A program made the position numbers and the translations under genes. Shown here in pieces: positions 53,514-61,428 of a DNA stretch of 64,000 nucleotides (the first letter of the stretch is position 1; the number at the start of each line of letters is the position of its first letter). The notes beneath the pieces are model-generated. The model had not been told where the DNA came from. It saw nothing but the letters and a program-made list of their open reading frames with translations, and did no database searches. The stretch comes from Blautia glucerasea (GTDB lineage Bacteria > Bacillota > Clostridia > Lachnospirales > Lachnospiraceae): the NCBI RefSeq assembly GCF_020537505.1, contig NZ_JAJBMO010000004.1, forward strand, positions 62,001 through 126,000, written 5' to 3'.

Positions 53514-54764
53514 CTACTGAATCTCACTCTCAATCTGGCTCTGTGCATCATCCATTGCCGCCTGAGGCTCTTTTGCTCCGGAGAATACTTCCTCCAGCTC
53601 ACGTAAGAAAGTCTGCTCAAGGTTTCCGAAATAGCTTGGAGCTGCAATTGGATCTGCAATTGTAACTGCTTTCCAGATTCCCATAATATTATCAGGACAT
53701 GTACCCATAACATCTGTAGATGTTGCCAATGTTTCTGTTGGCGGTACCTGCTGGCCACCTGCTGCAACAGCTGTTAATGTTTCATCAGATACCATTTCTT
53801 TTAACAACTCAATTGCAAGATCCTGATGCTCTGTTGTAGAACCAATGCACCATGCAGATCCTCCATATACAGAACCTTCTTTTTCTTTTACCGGCCACTG
53901 AACACAATCAAAATCATCATTTGTTAATCCTGCATCCTGCCAGGTATTTAATACCCAACGACCAGCACCAACCATAGCAACCTGATTATTTGCAAACATA
54001 GTATATCCGTCTGAGCTGATTGGTTCTGGACAAATACCATCTTTATACATACCATTTAAGAAATCTACAGCTTCTACAATACCTTCACTGTTAACAGTAG
54101 GTGTCTCACCATCCTCACCAACTAATGCTGCATTGTTGGTTGACCACCACGGTGTAAGCTGGAAATAAGTGCATGGGAAACAAAATCCGTAAACACCATC
54201 CTTGGTAAGCTTCTCAGCAGTTTCTCTGAACTGATCCCATGTCCATCCATCCTGTGGATACTCTAAACCAGCCTCATCGAACATATGCTTATTATAATAA
54301 ACTACCATTGTCTGAGTTCCGTTCGGGAGACCATACAGAGAATCGTTTACAGTAAAGCCGTCAAGTAAAGATGGCGCATACTGATCTTTCTTAGCCGTAA
54401 GCTCTTCATCATCTGAAATGATGTCATCAAGTGGTACCAGTAAATCATTACTTACAGCCATATTAACAGCTTCCAGACCAAGGCTGATTACATCCGGAGC
54501 TTCTCCTGAAGTACACATGGTAATCCATTTCTGAATAAAGTCTGACCAGGACTCAACCGGTACACAAGTCTGTTCCACCTTTACATTTGGATTTTCCTCA
54601 TTAAAACGAGCAATGGCATCATTTGCAATGTTTTCCTCATCAGTATTTCCCCAGTTTAATACTCTAAGAGTCACTTCATCCTCTGCATGAACAATAGTAG
54701 CTGCTGACATAGACATTGTTGCTATAAGACCTAATGCAATCGCTTTTTTCATCATTTTTCTCAT
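53514..54764 (-). CDS. Sugar ABC transporter substrate-binding protein (CUT1 family)
   Basis: About 416 residues, an extracellular family-1 binding protein (VLNWGNTDEENI, then VVYYNKHMFDEAGLEYPQDG and GWTWDQF). The start is set at the ATG 54762-54764, with GGAGG seven bases upstream; the longer ORF from 54848 has no site. The signal peptide ends AATIVHAEDE with no lipobox Cys, so cleavage by signal peptidase I and no lipid anchor are expected, odd for a Gram-positive. It captures the oligosaccharide for the two permeases. Confidence 0.93.
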   Translation of the reverse strand: MRKMMKKAIALGLIATMSMSAATIVHAEDEVTLRVLNWGNTDEENIANDAIARFNEENPNVKVEQTCVPVESWSDFIQKWITMCTSGEAPDVISLGLEAVNMAVSNDLLVPLDDIISDDEELTAKKDQYAPSLLDGFTVNDSLYGLPNGTQTMVVYYNKHMFDEAGLEYPQDGWTWDQFRETAEKLTKDGVYGFCFPCTYFQLTPWWSTNNAALVGEDGETPTVNSEGIVEAVDFLNGMYKDGICPEPISSDGYTMFANNQVAMVGAGRWVLNTWQDAGLTNDDFDCVQWPVKEKEGSVYGGSAWCIGSTTEHQDLAIELLKEMVSDETLTAVAAGGQQVPPTETLATSTDVMGTCPDNIMGIWKAVTIADPIAAPSYFGNLEQTFLRELEEVFSGAKEPQAAMDDAQSQIESEIQ

Positions 54765-54786
54765 TCTAAAACCTCCATACTTTGAT

Positions 54787-54802
54787 GTGGAAAGGTTTCC
54801 AC
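54787..54802. promoter_or_regulatory. Operator-like palindrome 1 (GTGGAAA-GG-TTTCCAC)
   Basis: A 16-base site with seven-base arms in the 5' leader of the binding-protein gene, 22 bases before the start codon. It shares the pattern GTGGAA-N4-TTCCA with the site at 54939-54954 and is a likely target of the adjacent LacI regulator. Confidence 0.7.
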
Positions 54803-54900
54803 GTTTGTGTTTTAAAAAGAATTTCCGTTCAGAAATCCTTAGTTCCAATACATTATTTGATACGAGTTACCTAGATGTGCGCTCATCCTTTATGGTTATG

Positions 54901-54929
54901 AGTATATACTTTGCCCTTGCTTTTGTCAA
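54901..54929 (-). promoter_or_regulatory. Promoter of the sugar-use operon
   Basis: On the minus strand TTGACA (54924-54929), 17 bases, TATACT (54901-54906): a near-consensus vegetative promoter. The leader to the first ATG is about 130 bases and contains operator 1. Confidence 0.85.
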
Positions 54930-54938
54930 TAGTTTTGT

Positions 54939-54954
54939 GTGGAATCCGTTCCAT
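54939..54954. promoter_or_regulatory. Operator-like palindrome 2 (GTGGAATCCGTTCCAT)
   Basis: Aligns base for base with operator 1 at its arms and lies 9 bases upstream of the -35 box of the sugar operon. The two site centres are 152 bases apart, compatible with DNA looping by a LacI-type tetramer or with independent sites. Confidence 0.65.
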
Positions 54955-55021
54955 TTTTTATATTTTTGTTTATTTTGTACAAATCCAATCGGATTAAATT
55001 GTAACACTTTTTTTCAACGTA

Positions 55022-56011
55022 TTATTCTTTATCATCTGTCGTATCTCCCAGAAGTAATGTAGGCTCATAAAATACTTTTTTATTATGATACTTTTTCCCT
55101 TGTATCATATTAAGCAAAATATTAACTGCACGTTTCGCTAACTCCTCAATAGGCTGCTGTACAACAGTCAGGTTCATAACTCCAACCTTCGCTACATAAG
55201 TTCCATCATAAGCTACTACCTTTACATCTCTTGGAACTTTTTTCTTACGTTTTAATAACTGTCTTATACATGCAATTGCTACCATATCCACTGCAAAAAT
55301 CCCATCAATATCCGGATACTTATCCATAAGCATATCTGCCATTACATCATACTGTCCATAATCAAAATCATTCCAGTCCATTTCATGGGAATAAACAGTC
55401 ACACCATGTTTTTTCATATATCGCTCAAACTCATAATGCCTTTCATGTGACGGAGAGTCAACTACTCGAGCACCTTGAATCTGTAACACACAACGACAAT
55501 TATTTCTAATCAGTTCCTCAGCCGCCAATTTTCCACCGATCTTATGATTTGTTGAAACGACGGGAATACTCTCACCCAAAAAACGATCCAGTGCAACAAT
55601 AGGTCCCTGCACACCTTGATATTCCTCAAAATCCAGCAGGTGGCTTCCTGCTATGATTCCATCCACAATATGTCTGTTCAACATATTAATGTATTCTTTT
55701 TCGTAATTCTGCTCACTGTAGGTACTACAGATCATTGTCTTATATCCCTTTTTCATCAGTTCTGCTTCTGCATATAAAACTACCTCTGCAAAAAACGGAT
55801 GTGATATTTTGGGAATAATAATTGCAACAATTCCACTTTTCTTACTTAACAAATTTCTTGCAAGTTCATTTGGAATATAATTTAATTCTTTCATTGCGGT
55901 CTCTACTTTAATTCGTGTTTCATCCGATACATACCCTGTAGAATTTAAAACTCTCGATACCGTACCAACACCAACTCCAGCCTTCTGCGCTACTTCTTTT
56001 ATACTAGCCAA
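55022..56011 (-). CDS. LacI family transcriptional regulator
   Basis: About 329 residues. The start is placed at TTG (56009-56011), with GGGGG seven bases upstream, giving (M)ASIKEVAQKAGVGVGTVSRVL, the standard LacI helix-turn-helix start; the longer ORF from 56071 adds 20 residues no LacI protein has. YIPNELARNLLSKKSG is the hinge, followed by a periplasmic-binding-protein-like sensor domain. It is read from the same strand as the sugar operon, just upstream of its promoter, and probably represses it until a sugar binds. Confidence 0.93.
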   Translation of the reverse strand: MASIKEVAQKAGVGVGTVSRVLNSTGYVSDETRIKVETAMKELNYIPNELARNLLSKKSGIVAIIIPKISHPFFAEVVLYAEAELMKKGYKTMICSTYSEQNYEKEYINMLNRHIVDGIIAGSHLLDFEEYQGVQGPIVALDRFLGESIPVVSTNHKIGGKLAAEELIRNNCRCVLQIQGARVVDSPSHERHYEFERYMKKHGVTVYSHEMDWNDFDYGQYDVMADMLMDKYPDIDGIFAVDMVAIACIRQLLKRKKKVPRDVKVVAYDGTYVAKVGVMNLTVVQQPIEELAKRAVNILLNMIQGKKYHNKKVFYEPTLLLGDTTDDKE

Positions 56012-56071
56012 ACAATCGCCCCCTTCACTTTCATACAAACTATTTTTTCCTGTTATTATGTTGTATTTCAT

Positions 56072-56872
56072 ATTGTATGTAGTAACAGTATATCATTTGC
56101 CATTTTACATTACAATCTTTTTTAGATATTTTTTACAAAAAGCAAAGTGTTAAAAGCTCTTATATGTAATAATTTATACAGTTTATTCCAATTATTTTTA
56201 TCAAAATGAAAAATTGTACAAAAAACCGAGGAGGTCTATTTACACTCTTGACAGCCTCGATCAATATACATTTTACTTTAAGGGCATGCTTGAGAATTCG
56301 GGCGAAATATACCGCAAAGTGGGGCGTGCAGATTGCGGGAATGATTTTTCAAACACGCTCTAGCTATCGGCATTTAACCATCTTCGATATTTTAAGGAAA
56401 AATACGTGAAACTGGCTCGTAGATTACGATTCCTAATTTCATTGCTTCTGCCTATCCTACATCAATTTATGAAAATAAAAAGATCCAGAATTGTGAAATC
56501 CCAACCCGACTCACAATCCTGGATTTTTAAATATGTATTGCCTAATTTCCATGTAACTTCCATAAGGCGCTTTATCCTCATTCAAATTTTTCTTTTAATT
56601 TGAAATACATTTTATACAATTATTGCCTTCACCATTTTCTTTTCTACCCTCATAGTTCTTCGCCATTTACTTCCTCCCCTGTAGCAATTATCACTTTTTT
56701 GAATGACAGTGATTTTTCCTTCCAAAAGTGATACCAAAAGGTGATAGTAGGTAAATTATAAAACGCCCCTACCCACAATTCAATTGGTAATATTTACCAA
56801 TCATCCTTGTGTTTAGGGGCGTTTAATTACTTCTCGCTTGGACACATTAGCTAAAAAATAGCTATTATTTTA
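56072..56872. other. Intergenic region with possible gene remnant
   Basis: No intact gene. Between about 56245 and 56345 a plus-strand frame reads SLDQYTFYFKGMLENSGEIY before a stop, with a codon pattern more gene-like than its surroundings, possibly the end of a decayed gene; I do not recognise it. The stretch ends with a terminator at 56760-56824 serving tpiA. Confidence 0.4.
56760..56824. terminator. Terminator after tpiA
   Basis: AAACGCCCCTA pairs with TAGGGGCGTTT across a loop of about 43 bases that itself holds ATTGGTAA/TTACCAAT; T-rich sequence follows on the minus side and AATTA on the other. Confidence 0.85.
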
Positions 56873-57625
56873 TTATTTGTTATAGTTTACGATATCACCG
56901 AACTCTGGTTTCAGAGATGCGCCGCCTACAAGACCGCCGTCGATGTCTGCCTGAGCAAATAACTCTGGTGCAGTCTTAGCGTTTACAGATCCGCCATACT
57001 GGATACGGATTGCTGCTGCAGTTGCCTCATCATAGATCTCAGCAATGCAAGCACGGATTCCTGCGCAAACTTCCTGAGCCTGCTCAGTTGTAGCTGTTTT
57101 ACCAGTTCCGATAGCCCAGATCGGCTCGTAAGCGATAACGGCTGTTTTAGCCTGATCAGCTGTAACGTTCTGGAAACCAACTTTAACCTGCTGACGGATG
57201 AAGTCCATAGTTACGCCCTGCTCTCTCTGAGCAAGAGTCTCTCCACAGCACATAATTGGAGTGATTCCGTGCTCAAATGCTTTGAGCATTTTCTTGTTTA
57301 CGGTCTCACTTGTCTCAGCGAAGTACTCTCTTCTCTCAGAGTGTCCCAGAACTACGTATTTAACACCAGCGTCTGTAAGCATGTTCGGGGAAATCTCGCC
57401 TGTGAAAGCACCTTTCTCCTCGAAGTACATGTTCTCAGCACCAACCTGGATATTGGAGCCTTTTGCAGCCTCAACTACAGGGAGAATATCAATAGCCGGT
57501 ACGCAGAATACTACGTCAACGTCATCATTAGCTACTAATGGTTTTAAAGTTTCAACTAATTTAACTGCCTCACTTGGAGTCATGTTCATTTTCCAGTTTC
57601 CGGCAATAATTTTCTTTCTAGACAT
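56873..57625 (-). CDS. tpiA: Triosephosphate isomerase
   Basis: 250 residues, usual length. The start is the ATG at 57623-57625, with AAAAGGAGA upstream, giving [20 protein letters not shown]; the longer ORF from 57688 adds a meaningless leader. It has Lys in NWKMN, the catalytic His in LGHSERR, the Glu in [11 protein letters not shown] and the phosphate loop GGSVNAKT. It interconverts DHAP and G3P. Last in the gap-pgk-tpiA order, 188 bases after pgk. Confidence 0.97.
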   Translation of the reverse strand: MSRKKIIAGNWKMNMTPSEAVKLVETLKPLVANDDVDVVFCVPAIDILPVVEAAKGSNIQVGAENMYFEEKGAFTGEISPNMLTDAGVKYVVLGHSERREYFAETSETVNKKMLKAFEHGITPIMCCGETLAQREQGVTMDFIRQQVKVGFQNVTADQAKTAVIAYEPIWAIGTGKTATTEQAQEVCAGIRACIAEIYDEATAAAIRIQYGGSVNAKTAPELFAQADIDGGLVGGASLKPEFGDIVNYNK

Positions 57626-57813
57626 TTTATATATCTCCTTTTGTGTAATAAGGAAGTTCGATTCACTAAATGGACATGTCGCCGGCAAGCGACATCACCA
57701 TATATGAAAGTCAGCTGGTCTGCGCCGTTGGCTTGCCCTCATTAAGTTCCTTCGAACCAAATTCGCACATAATTCAAGCTGCGCTTACAGCTTGCTTTCA
57801 TTAAGTGCTCTAT
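57626..57813. repeat. Hairpin-rich spacer between pgk and tpiA
   Basis: Two strong inverted repeats: GATGTCGC...GCGACATGTC near 57676-57696, and AGCAAGCTG...CAGCTTG near 57777-57800. The phrase CATTAAGT recurs in both arms. No T tracts follow, so these look like processing or stability hairpins, not terminators. Confidence 0.5.
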
Positions 57814-59007
57814 TTATTTATCGTTAGCTGCTGCTACACCTGGTAACTCTTTTCCTTCAAGGAATTCAAGAGACGCACCGCCACCTGTGGAGATGTGTGT
57901 CATCTTGTCACCATAGCCAAGGATATTTACTGCTGCTGCAGAATCACCACCACCGATGATAGTTGTAGCATCTGTATCAGCAAGAGCCTTAGCAACAGCC
58001 TCTGTACCATGAGCAAAGTTCGGCATTTCGAAGCAGCCCATCGGTCCGTTCCAAACAACTGTCTTGGCATCTTTTACAGCGTCAGCGAAAAGTTTCTCTG
58101 TCTCTGGTCCGATGTCCATTCCTTCCCATCCATCCGGAATCTCACCACGTTTTACAACCTGGATATTGCAATCATTAGAGAAGGAATCACCAATTCTGTT
58201 ATCAACCGGAAGAAGAAGCTTAACGCCTTTTTCTTCTGCCTTCTTCATCATGTCTAATGCATACTGAAGATAATCATCCTCGCAAAGGGAAACACCAATG
58301 TGTCCGCCCATAGCCTTGGAGAATGTATAGGACATTCCACCACCAATGATCAGAGTATCCACCTTGTCAAGAAGGTTGTTGATAACAGAGATCTTGCTGG
58401 AAACCTTAGCACCGCCAAGGATTGCTACGAATGGTCTATCAGGATTGTTTACAGCGTTTCCGAGGAAATCGATTTCTTTCTGCATCAGATATCCAACAAC
58501 AGCTGTATCTACATATTTGGTAACACCAACGTTAGAGCAGTGTGCTCTGTGAGCGGTACCAAATGCATCGTTTACAAATACATCGCAAAGAGAAGCAAGT
58601 TCCTTGCTGAATTCATCACCGTTCTTAGTCTCTTCTGCACGATAACGGGTATTCTCAAGAAGAATGATCTCGCCGTCTTTCATGTCAGCTACTGCTGCTT
58701 TTACAGTATCATCTACAACAACCGGGCTAGGAACGAATTTTACTTCCTGTCCGAGAAGTTCTGTGAGACGTTTAGCAACAGGTGCAAGAGAAAGCTCCGG
58801 TTTCGGCTCTCCCTTCGGTTTTCCAAGGTGAGAGCAAAGGATAATCTTTCCACCATCTGCAACAAGCTTCTTGATTGTAGGAAGAGCTGCTACCAGACGG
58901 TTCTCATCTGTAATCTTGCCGTCCTGCAGAGGTACATTGAAGTCACATCTTACGAGGACTCTTTTGCCTTTTACGTTGATGTCATCAACAGATTTCTTAT
59001 TCAGCAT
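57814..59007 (-). CDS. pgk: Phosphoglycerate kinase
   Basis: 397 residues, full length. It has RCDFNVPL near the start, the ILLENTRY substrate segment, the [14 protein letters not shown] signature, and the nucleotide loop GGGDSAAAV with [17 protein letters not shown] at the end. It makes ATP from 1,3-bisphosphoglycerate. Like gap and tpiA it shows a strong highly-expressed codon bias. Confidence 0.97.
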   Translation of the reverse strand: MLNKKSVDDINVKGKRVLVRCDFNVPLQDGKITDENRLVAALPTIKKLVADGGKIILCSHLGKPKGEPKPELSLAPVAKRLTELLGQEVKFVPSPVVVDDTVKAAVADMKDGEIILLENTRYRAEETKNGDEFSKELASLCDVFVNDAFGTAHRAHCSNVGVTKYVDTAVVGYLMQKEIDFLGNAVNNPDRPFVAILGGAKVSSKISVINNLLDKVDTLIIGGGMSYTFSKAMGGHIGVSLCEDDYLQYALDMMKKAEEKGVKLLLPVDNRIGDSFSNDCNIQVVKRGEIPDGWEGMDIGPETEKLFADAVKDAKTVVWNGPMGCFEMPNFAHGTEAVAKALADTDATTIIGGGDSAAAVNILGYGDKMTHISTGGGASLEFLEGKELPGVAAANDK

Positions 59008-59048
59008 CTTGTTATGCCTCCTTATAAAATTTAACTTTTTATACAGAC

Positions 59049-59083
59049 AAAAGGGTCCGGTCCTATTCAGACCGGACCCTTCT
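59049..59083 (-). terminator. Hairpin terminator between gap and pgk
   Basis: On the minus strand AAGGGTCCGGTC pairs with GACCGGACCCTT, then TTTGTCTG. It lies only 42 bases before the pgk start, so some transcripts must read through or start close by. Confidence 0.85.
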
Positions 59084-59150
59084 CTGAGTCTTATTCATAT
59101 GCCGCCAAACTATAGCTTGTCAGCATCCGAAAACCCTACTCTGCTACTAA

Positions 59151-60170
59151 TTAAGCGTTAAGCAGTTTACCAAAGTGTTTGATTGTACGAACCATCTGGC
59201 TTGTGTAGGAGTTCTCATTGTCATACCATGAAACAACCTGAACCTCTGTTGTGCCATTCTCAAGTGGAAGAACCATTGTCTGAGTAGCATCGAACAGGGA
59301 ACCAAATCTCATACCAACGATATCGCTGGAAACGATCTCATCCTCGTTGTATCCGAAGGACTCATTAGAAGCAGCTTTCATAGCTGCGTTGATCTGCTCT
59401 TTTGTAACATTTCCTTCAACAACTGCTGTAAGGATTGTAGTAGAACCAGTTGGGGTTGGAACACGCTGTGCGGAACCGATCAGTTTGCCGTTCAGTTCTG
59501 GGATAACAAGACCGATTGCTTTAGCAGCACCTGTGCTGTTCGGAACGATGTTAACTGCAGCTGCACGGGATCTTCTCAGATCGCCTTTTCTCTGCGGTCC
59601 GTCAAGTGTCATCTGATCGCCTGTGTAAGCGTGGATTGTGCACATGATACCGGATTTGATTGCAGCAAGGTCATTAAGTGCTTTAGCCATTGGAGCTAAG
59701 CAGTTTGTTGTACAGGAAGCTGCGGAAATGATGTGATCCTCTTTTGTAAGAGTCTCATGGTTTACGTTGTAAACGATTGTCTTAAGGTCGTTTCCAGCCG
59801 GAGCGGAAATGATAACGTGTTTAGCACCTGCATCGATATGAGCCTGAGCTTTGTCTTTGGATGTATAGAATCCAGTACACTCAAGAACTACGTCTACACC
59901 GATTTCTCCCCATGGAAGCTCAGCAGCGTTAGCTTTTGCATAAATTTTGATTTCTTTTCCGTCAACTGTGATGGAATCCTCTCCAGCTACTACTGTATCT
60001 GCAAGAGCGTATCTTCCCTGAGTTGAGTCATATTTTAATAAGTGAGCGAGCATTTTAGGAGATGTTAAGTCGTTGATAGCAACGATCTCAAATCCTTCTG
60101 CACCGAACATCTGACGGAATGCAAGACGACCAATACGTCCAAAACCATTAATTGCAACTTTTACTGCCAT
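59151..60170 (-). CDS. gap: Glyceraldehyde-3-phosphate dehydrogenase, type I
   Basis: 339 residues. The NAD motif GFGRIGR (8-14), the catalytic Cys in [13 protein letters not shown], the His in [10 protein letters not shown] and the C-terminal SWYDNE. It oxidises G3P with phosphate to 1,3-bisphosphoglycerate. First in the run to pgk and tpiA, with its own promoter upstream. Confidence 0.97.
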   Translation of the reverse strand: MAVKVAINGFGRIGRLAFRQMFGAEGFEIVAINDLTSPKMLAHLLKYDSTQGRYALADTVVAGEDSITVDGKEIKIYAKANAAELPWGEIGVDVVLECTGFYTSKDKAQAHIDAGAKHVIISAPAGNDLKTIVYNVNHETLTKEDHIISAASCTTNCLAPMAKALNDLAAIKSGIMCTIHAYTGDQMTLDGPQRKGDLRRSRAAAVNIVPNSTGAAKAIGLVIPELNGKLIGSAQRVPTPTGSTTILTAVVEGNVTKEQINAAMKAASNESFGYNEDEIVSSDIVGMRFGSLFDATQTMVLPLENGTTEVQVVSWYDNENSYTSQMVRTIKHFGKLLNA

Positions 60171-60251
60171 GATAAATTCCTCCTATGAATTAAATGGTAA
60201 AAATTATGTGAGTGCTTCAATCTTTGTGAAAGAAACATCAACCTATAGCGT

Positions 60252-60280
60252 ATTGTACCTAATTCTGAACAAAAATTCAA
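60252..60280 (-). promoter_or_regulatory. Promoter of gap
   Basis: On the minus strand TTGAAT (60275-60280), 17 bases, TACAAT (60252-60257); the leader to the ATG is about 75 bases. Confidence 0.75.
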
Positions 60281-60539
60281 GCCTATTTTCAAAAAAATAA
60301 CAGGCAAATTTCCACAAATATCCTCTGATATGATATACTGCTCTCAAATGATACAATTAAGTCCCTTTTATGACACAGTGGCAGCATTTATGCACGTTTT
60401 TTCCTTTCTTTTTCGTGTAGGAAGAAATTTTTTCACATGTTCCTTCGCTATACACTTGTCCATAAAATATATCTTTATATTTGCAGAAAATATATTTTTA
60501 AAATACTATGCTTGGTTTATAATTTATAAGGAGGTTATT

Positions 60540-61373
60540 ATGAAAATACTTTCCAACTCTCCCGGAGTTTTGTGGGACTGCCACATGCATTCTGAATTTT
60601 CCGCAGATTCCGGCACTCCCACCGGGGATATGATCCGCCAGGCCATTGCACTGGGGCTTAAGGGAATATGCTTTACGGAACATCTGGATCCAGACTATCC
60701 GCCAACTCCGGATGACCTGGAATTTTCCCTGGATCTTCCTGCCTATTACGCCCGGCTTATGGAATTGAAAGAAGCTTACAGGGACCAAATTGCCATCCAT
60801 TTCGGTATTGAGATCGGTTTGCAGCTTCACCTTGGACAATATTTTCACAATCTTTTAAAAGAATATCCCTTTGACTTTGTAATTGGTTCCTCTCACGTAG
60901 TCCACGGCGCTGATCCCTACTACCCCGAATTTTTCCAGGGTAGGGACGAGGAACAGGCATACCTTGAATATTTCGAATCCATTCTGGAGAATCTGGATGC
61001 CTTCCATGAAATGGACACTTATGGGCATCTGGATTATATTGTCCGCTATGGCCCGAATAAAAACCAGTTCTATTCTTATGAAAAATATCAGGATATTCTG
61101 GATGGGATCTTGAAAAAGCTGATGGACACAAATGTGGGGCTTGAGATCAACACCGGTGGCTATCACTATGGTCTTGGGGAACCCAACCCATGTACGGCCA
61201 TCATTCGCCGTTACAGGGAGCTTGGCGGCGAAATCATCACCATCGGCGCCGATGCCCATACACCGGATAAAATTGGCTACGCCTTTGACAGGGCGGCACA
61301 GGTGCTAAAAAAATGTGGTTTTGAATATTACACTGTATTTAAAAACCGGAAACCAGACTTTATGAAATTATAA
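60540..61373 (+). CDS. Histidinol-phosphatase HisJ-like PHP-domain protein
   Basis: 277 residues. The start is the ATG at 60540, with AAGGAGG a few bases upstream; the longer ORF from 60330 has no site. The PHP metal motifs are present: DCHMHSEFSADS, FTEHLDPD, GIEIGLQ, GSSHVVHG, GHLDYIVRYG, EINTGGY and GADAHTPDKIG. This is the HisJ family (histidinol-phosphate phosphatase), but no his gene is near, so the substrate could be another phosphate. Confidence 0.9.
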   Translation: MKILSNSPGVLWDCHMHSEFSADSGTPTGDMIRQAIALGLKGICFTEHLDPDYPPTPDDLEFSLDLPAYYARLMELKEAYRDQIAIHFGIEIGLQLHLGQYFHNLLKEYPFDFVIGSSHVVHGADPYYPEFFQGRDEEQAYLEYFESILENLDAFHEMDTYGHLDYIVRYGPNKNQFYSYEKYQDILDGILKKLMDTNVGLEINTGGYHYGLGEPNPCTAIIRRYRELGGEIITIGADAHTPDKIGYAFDRAAQVLKKCGFEYYTVFKNRKPDFMKL

Positions 61374-61379
61374 CAAAAT

Positions 61380-61420
61380 ACTCCATTGCTAGAATAATCA
61401 AGCGATGGAGCATTTTTGTT
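61380..61420. terminator. Hairpin terminator
   Basis: CTCCATTGCT pairs with AGCGATGGAG, followed by CATTTTTG, between the PHP gene and the convergent P-type ATPase. Confidence 0.8.
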
Positions 61421-61428
61421 TATGAGCA

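Noticed and set aside
56206..56409. 67-codon plus-strand ORF
   Set aside because: Chance frame across a region whose better coding signal lies in another frame and is itself interrupted by a stop.
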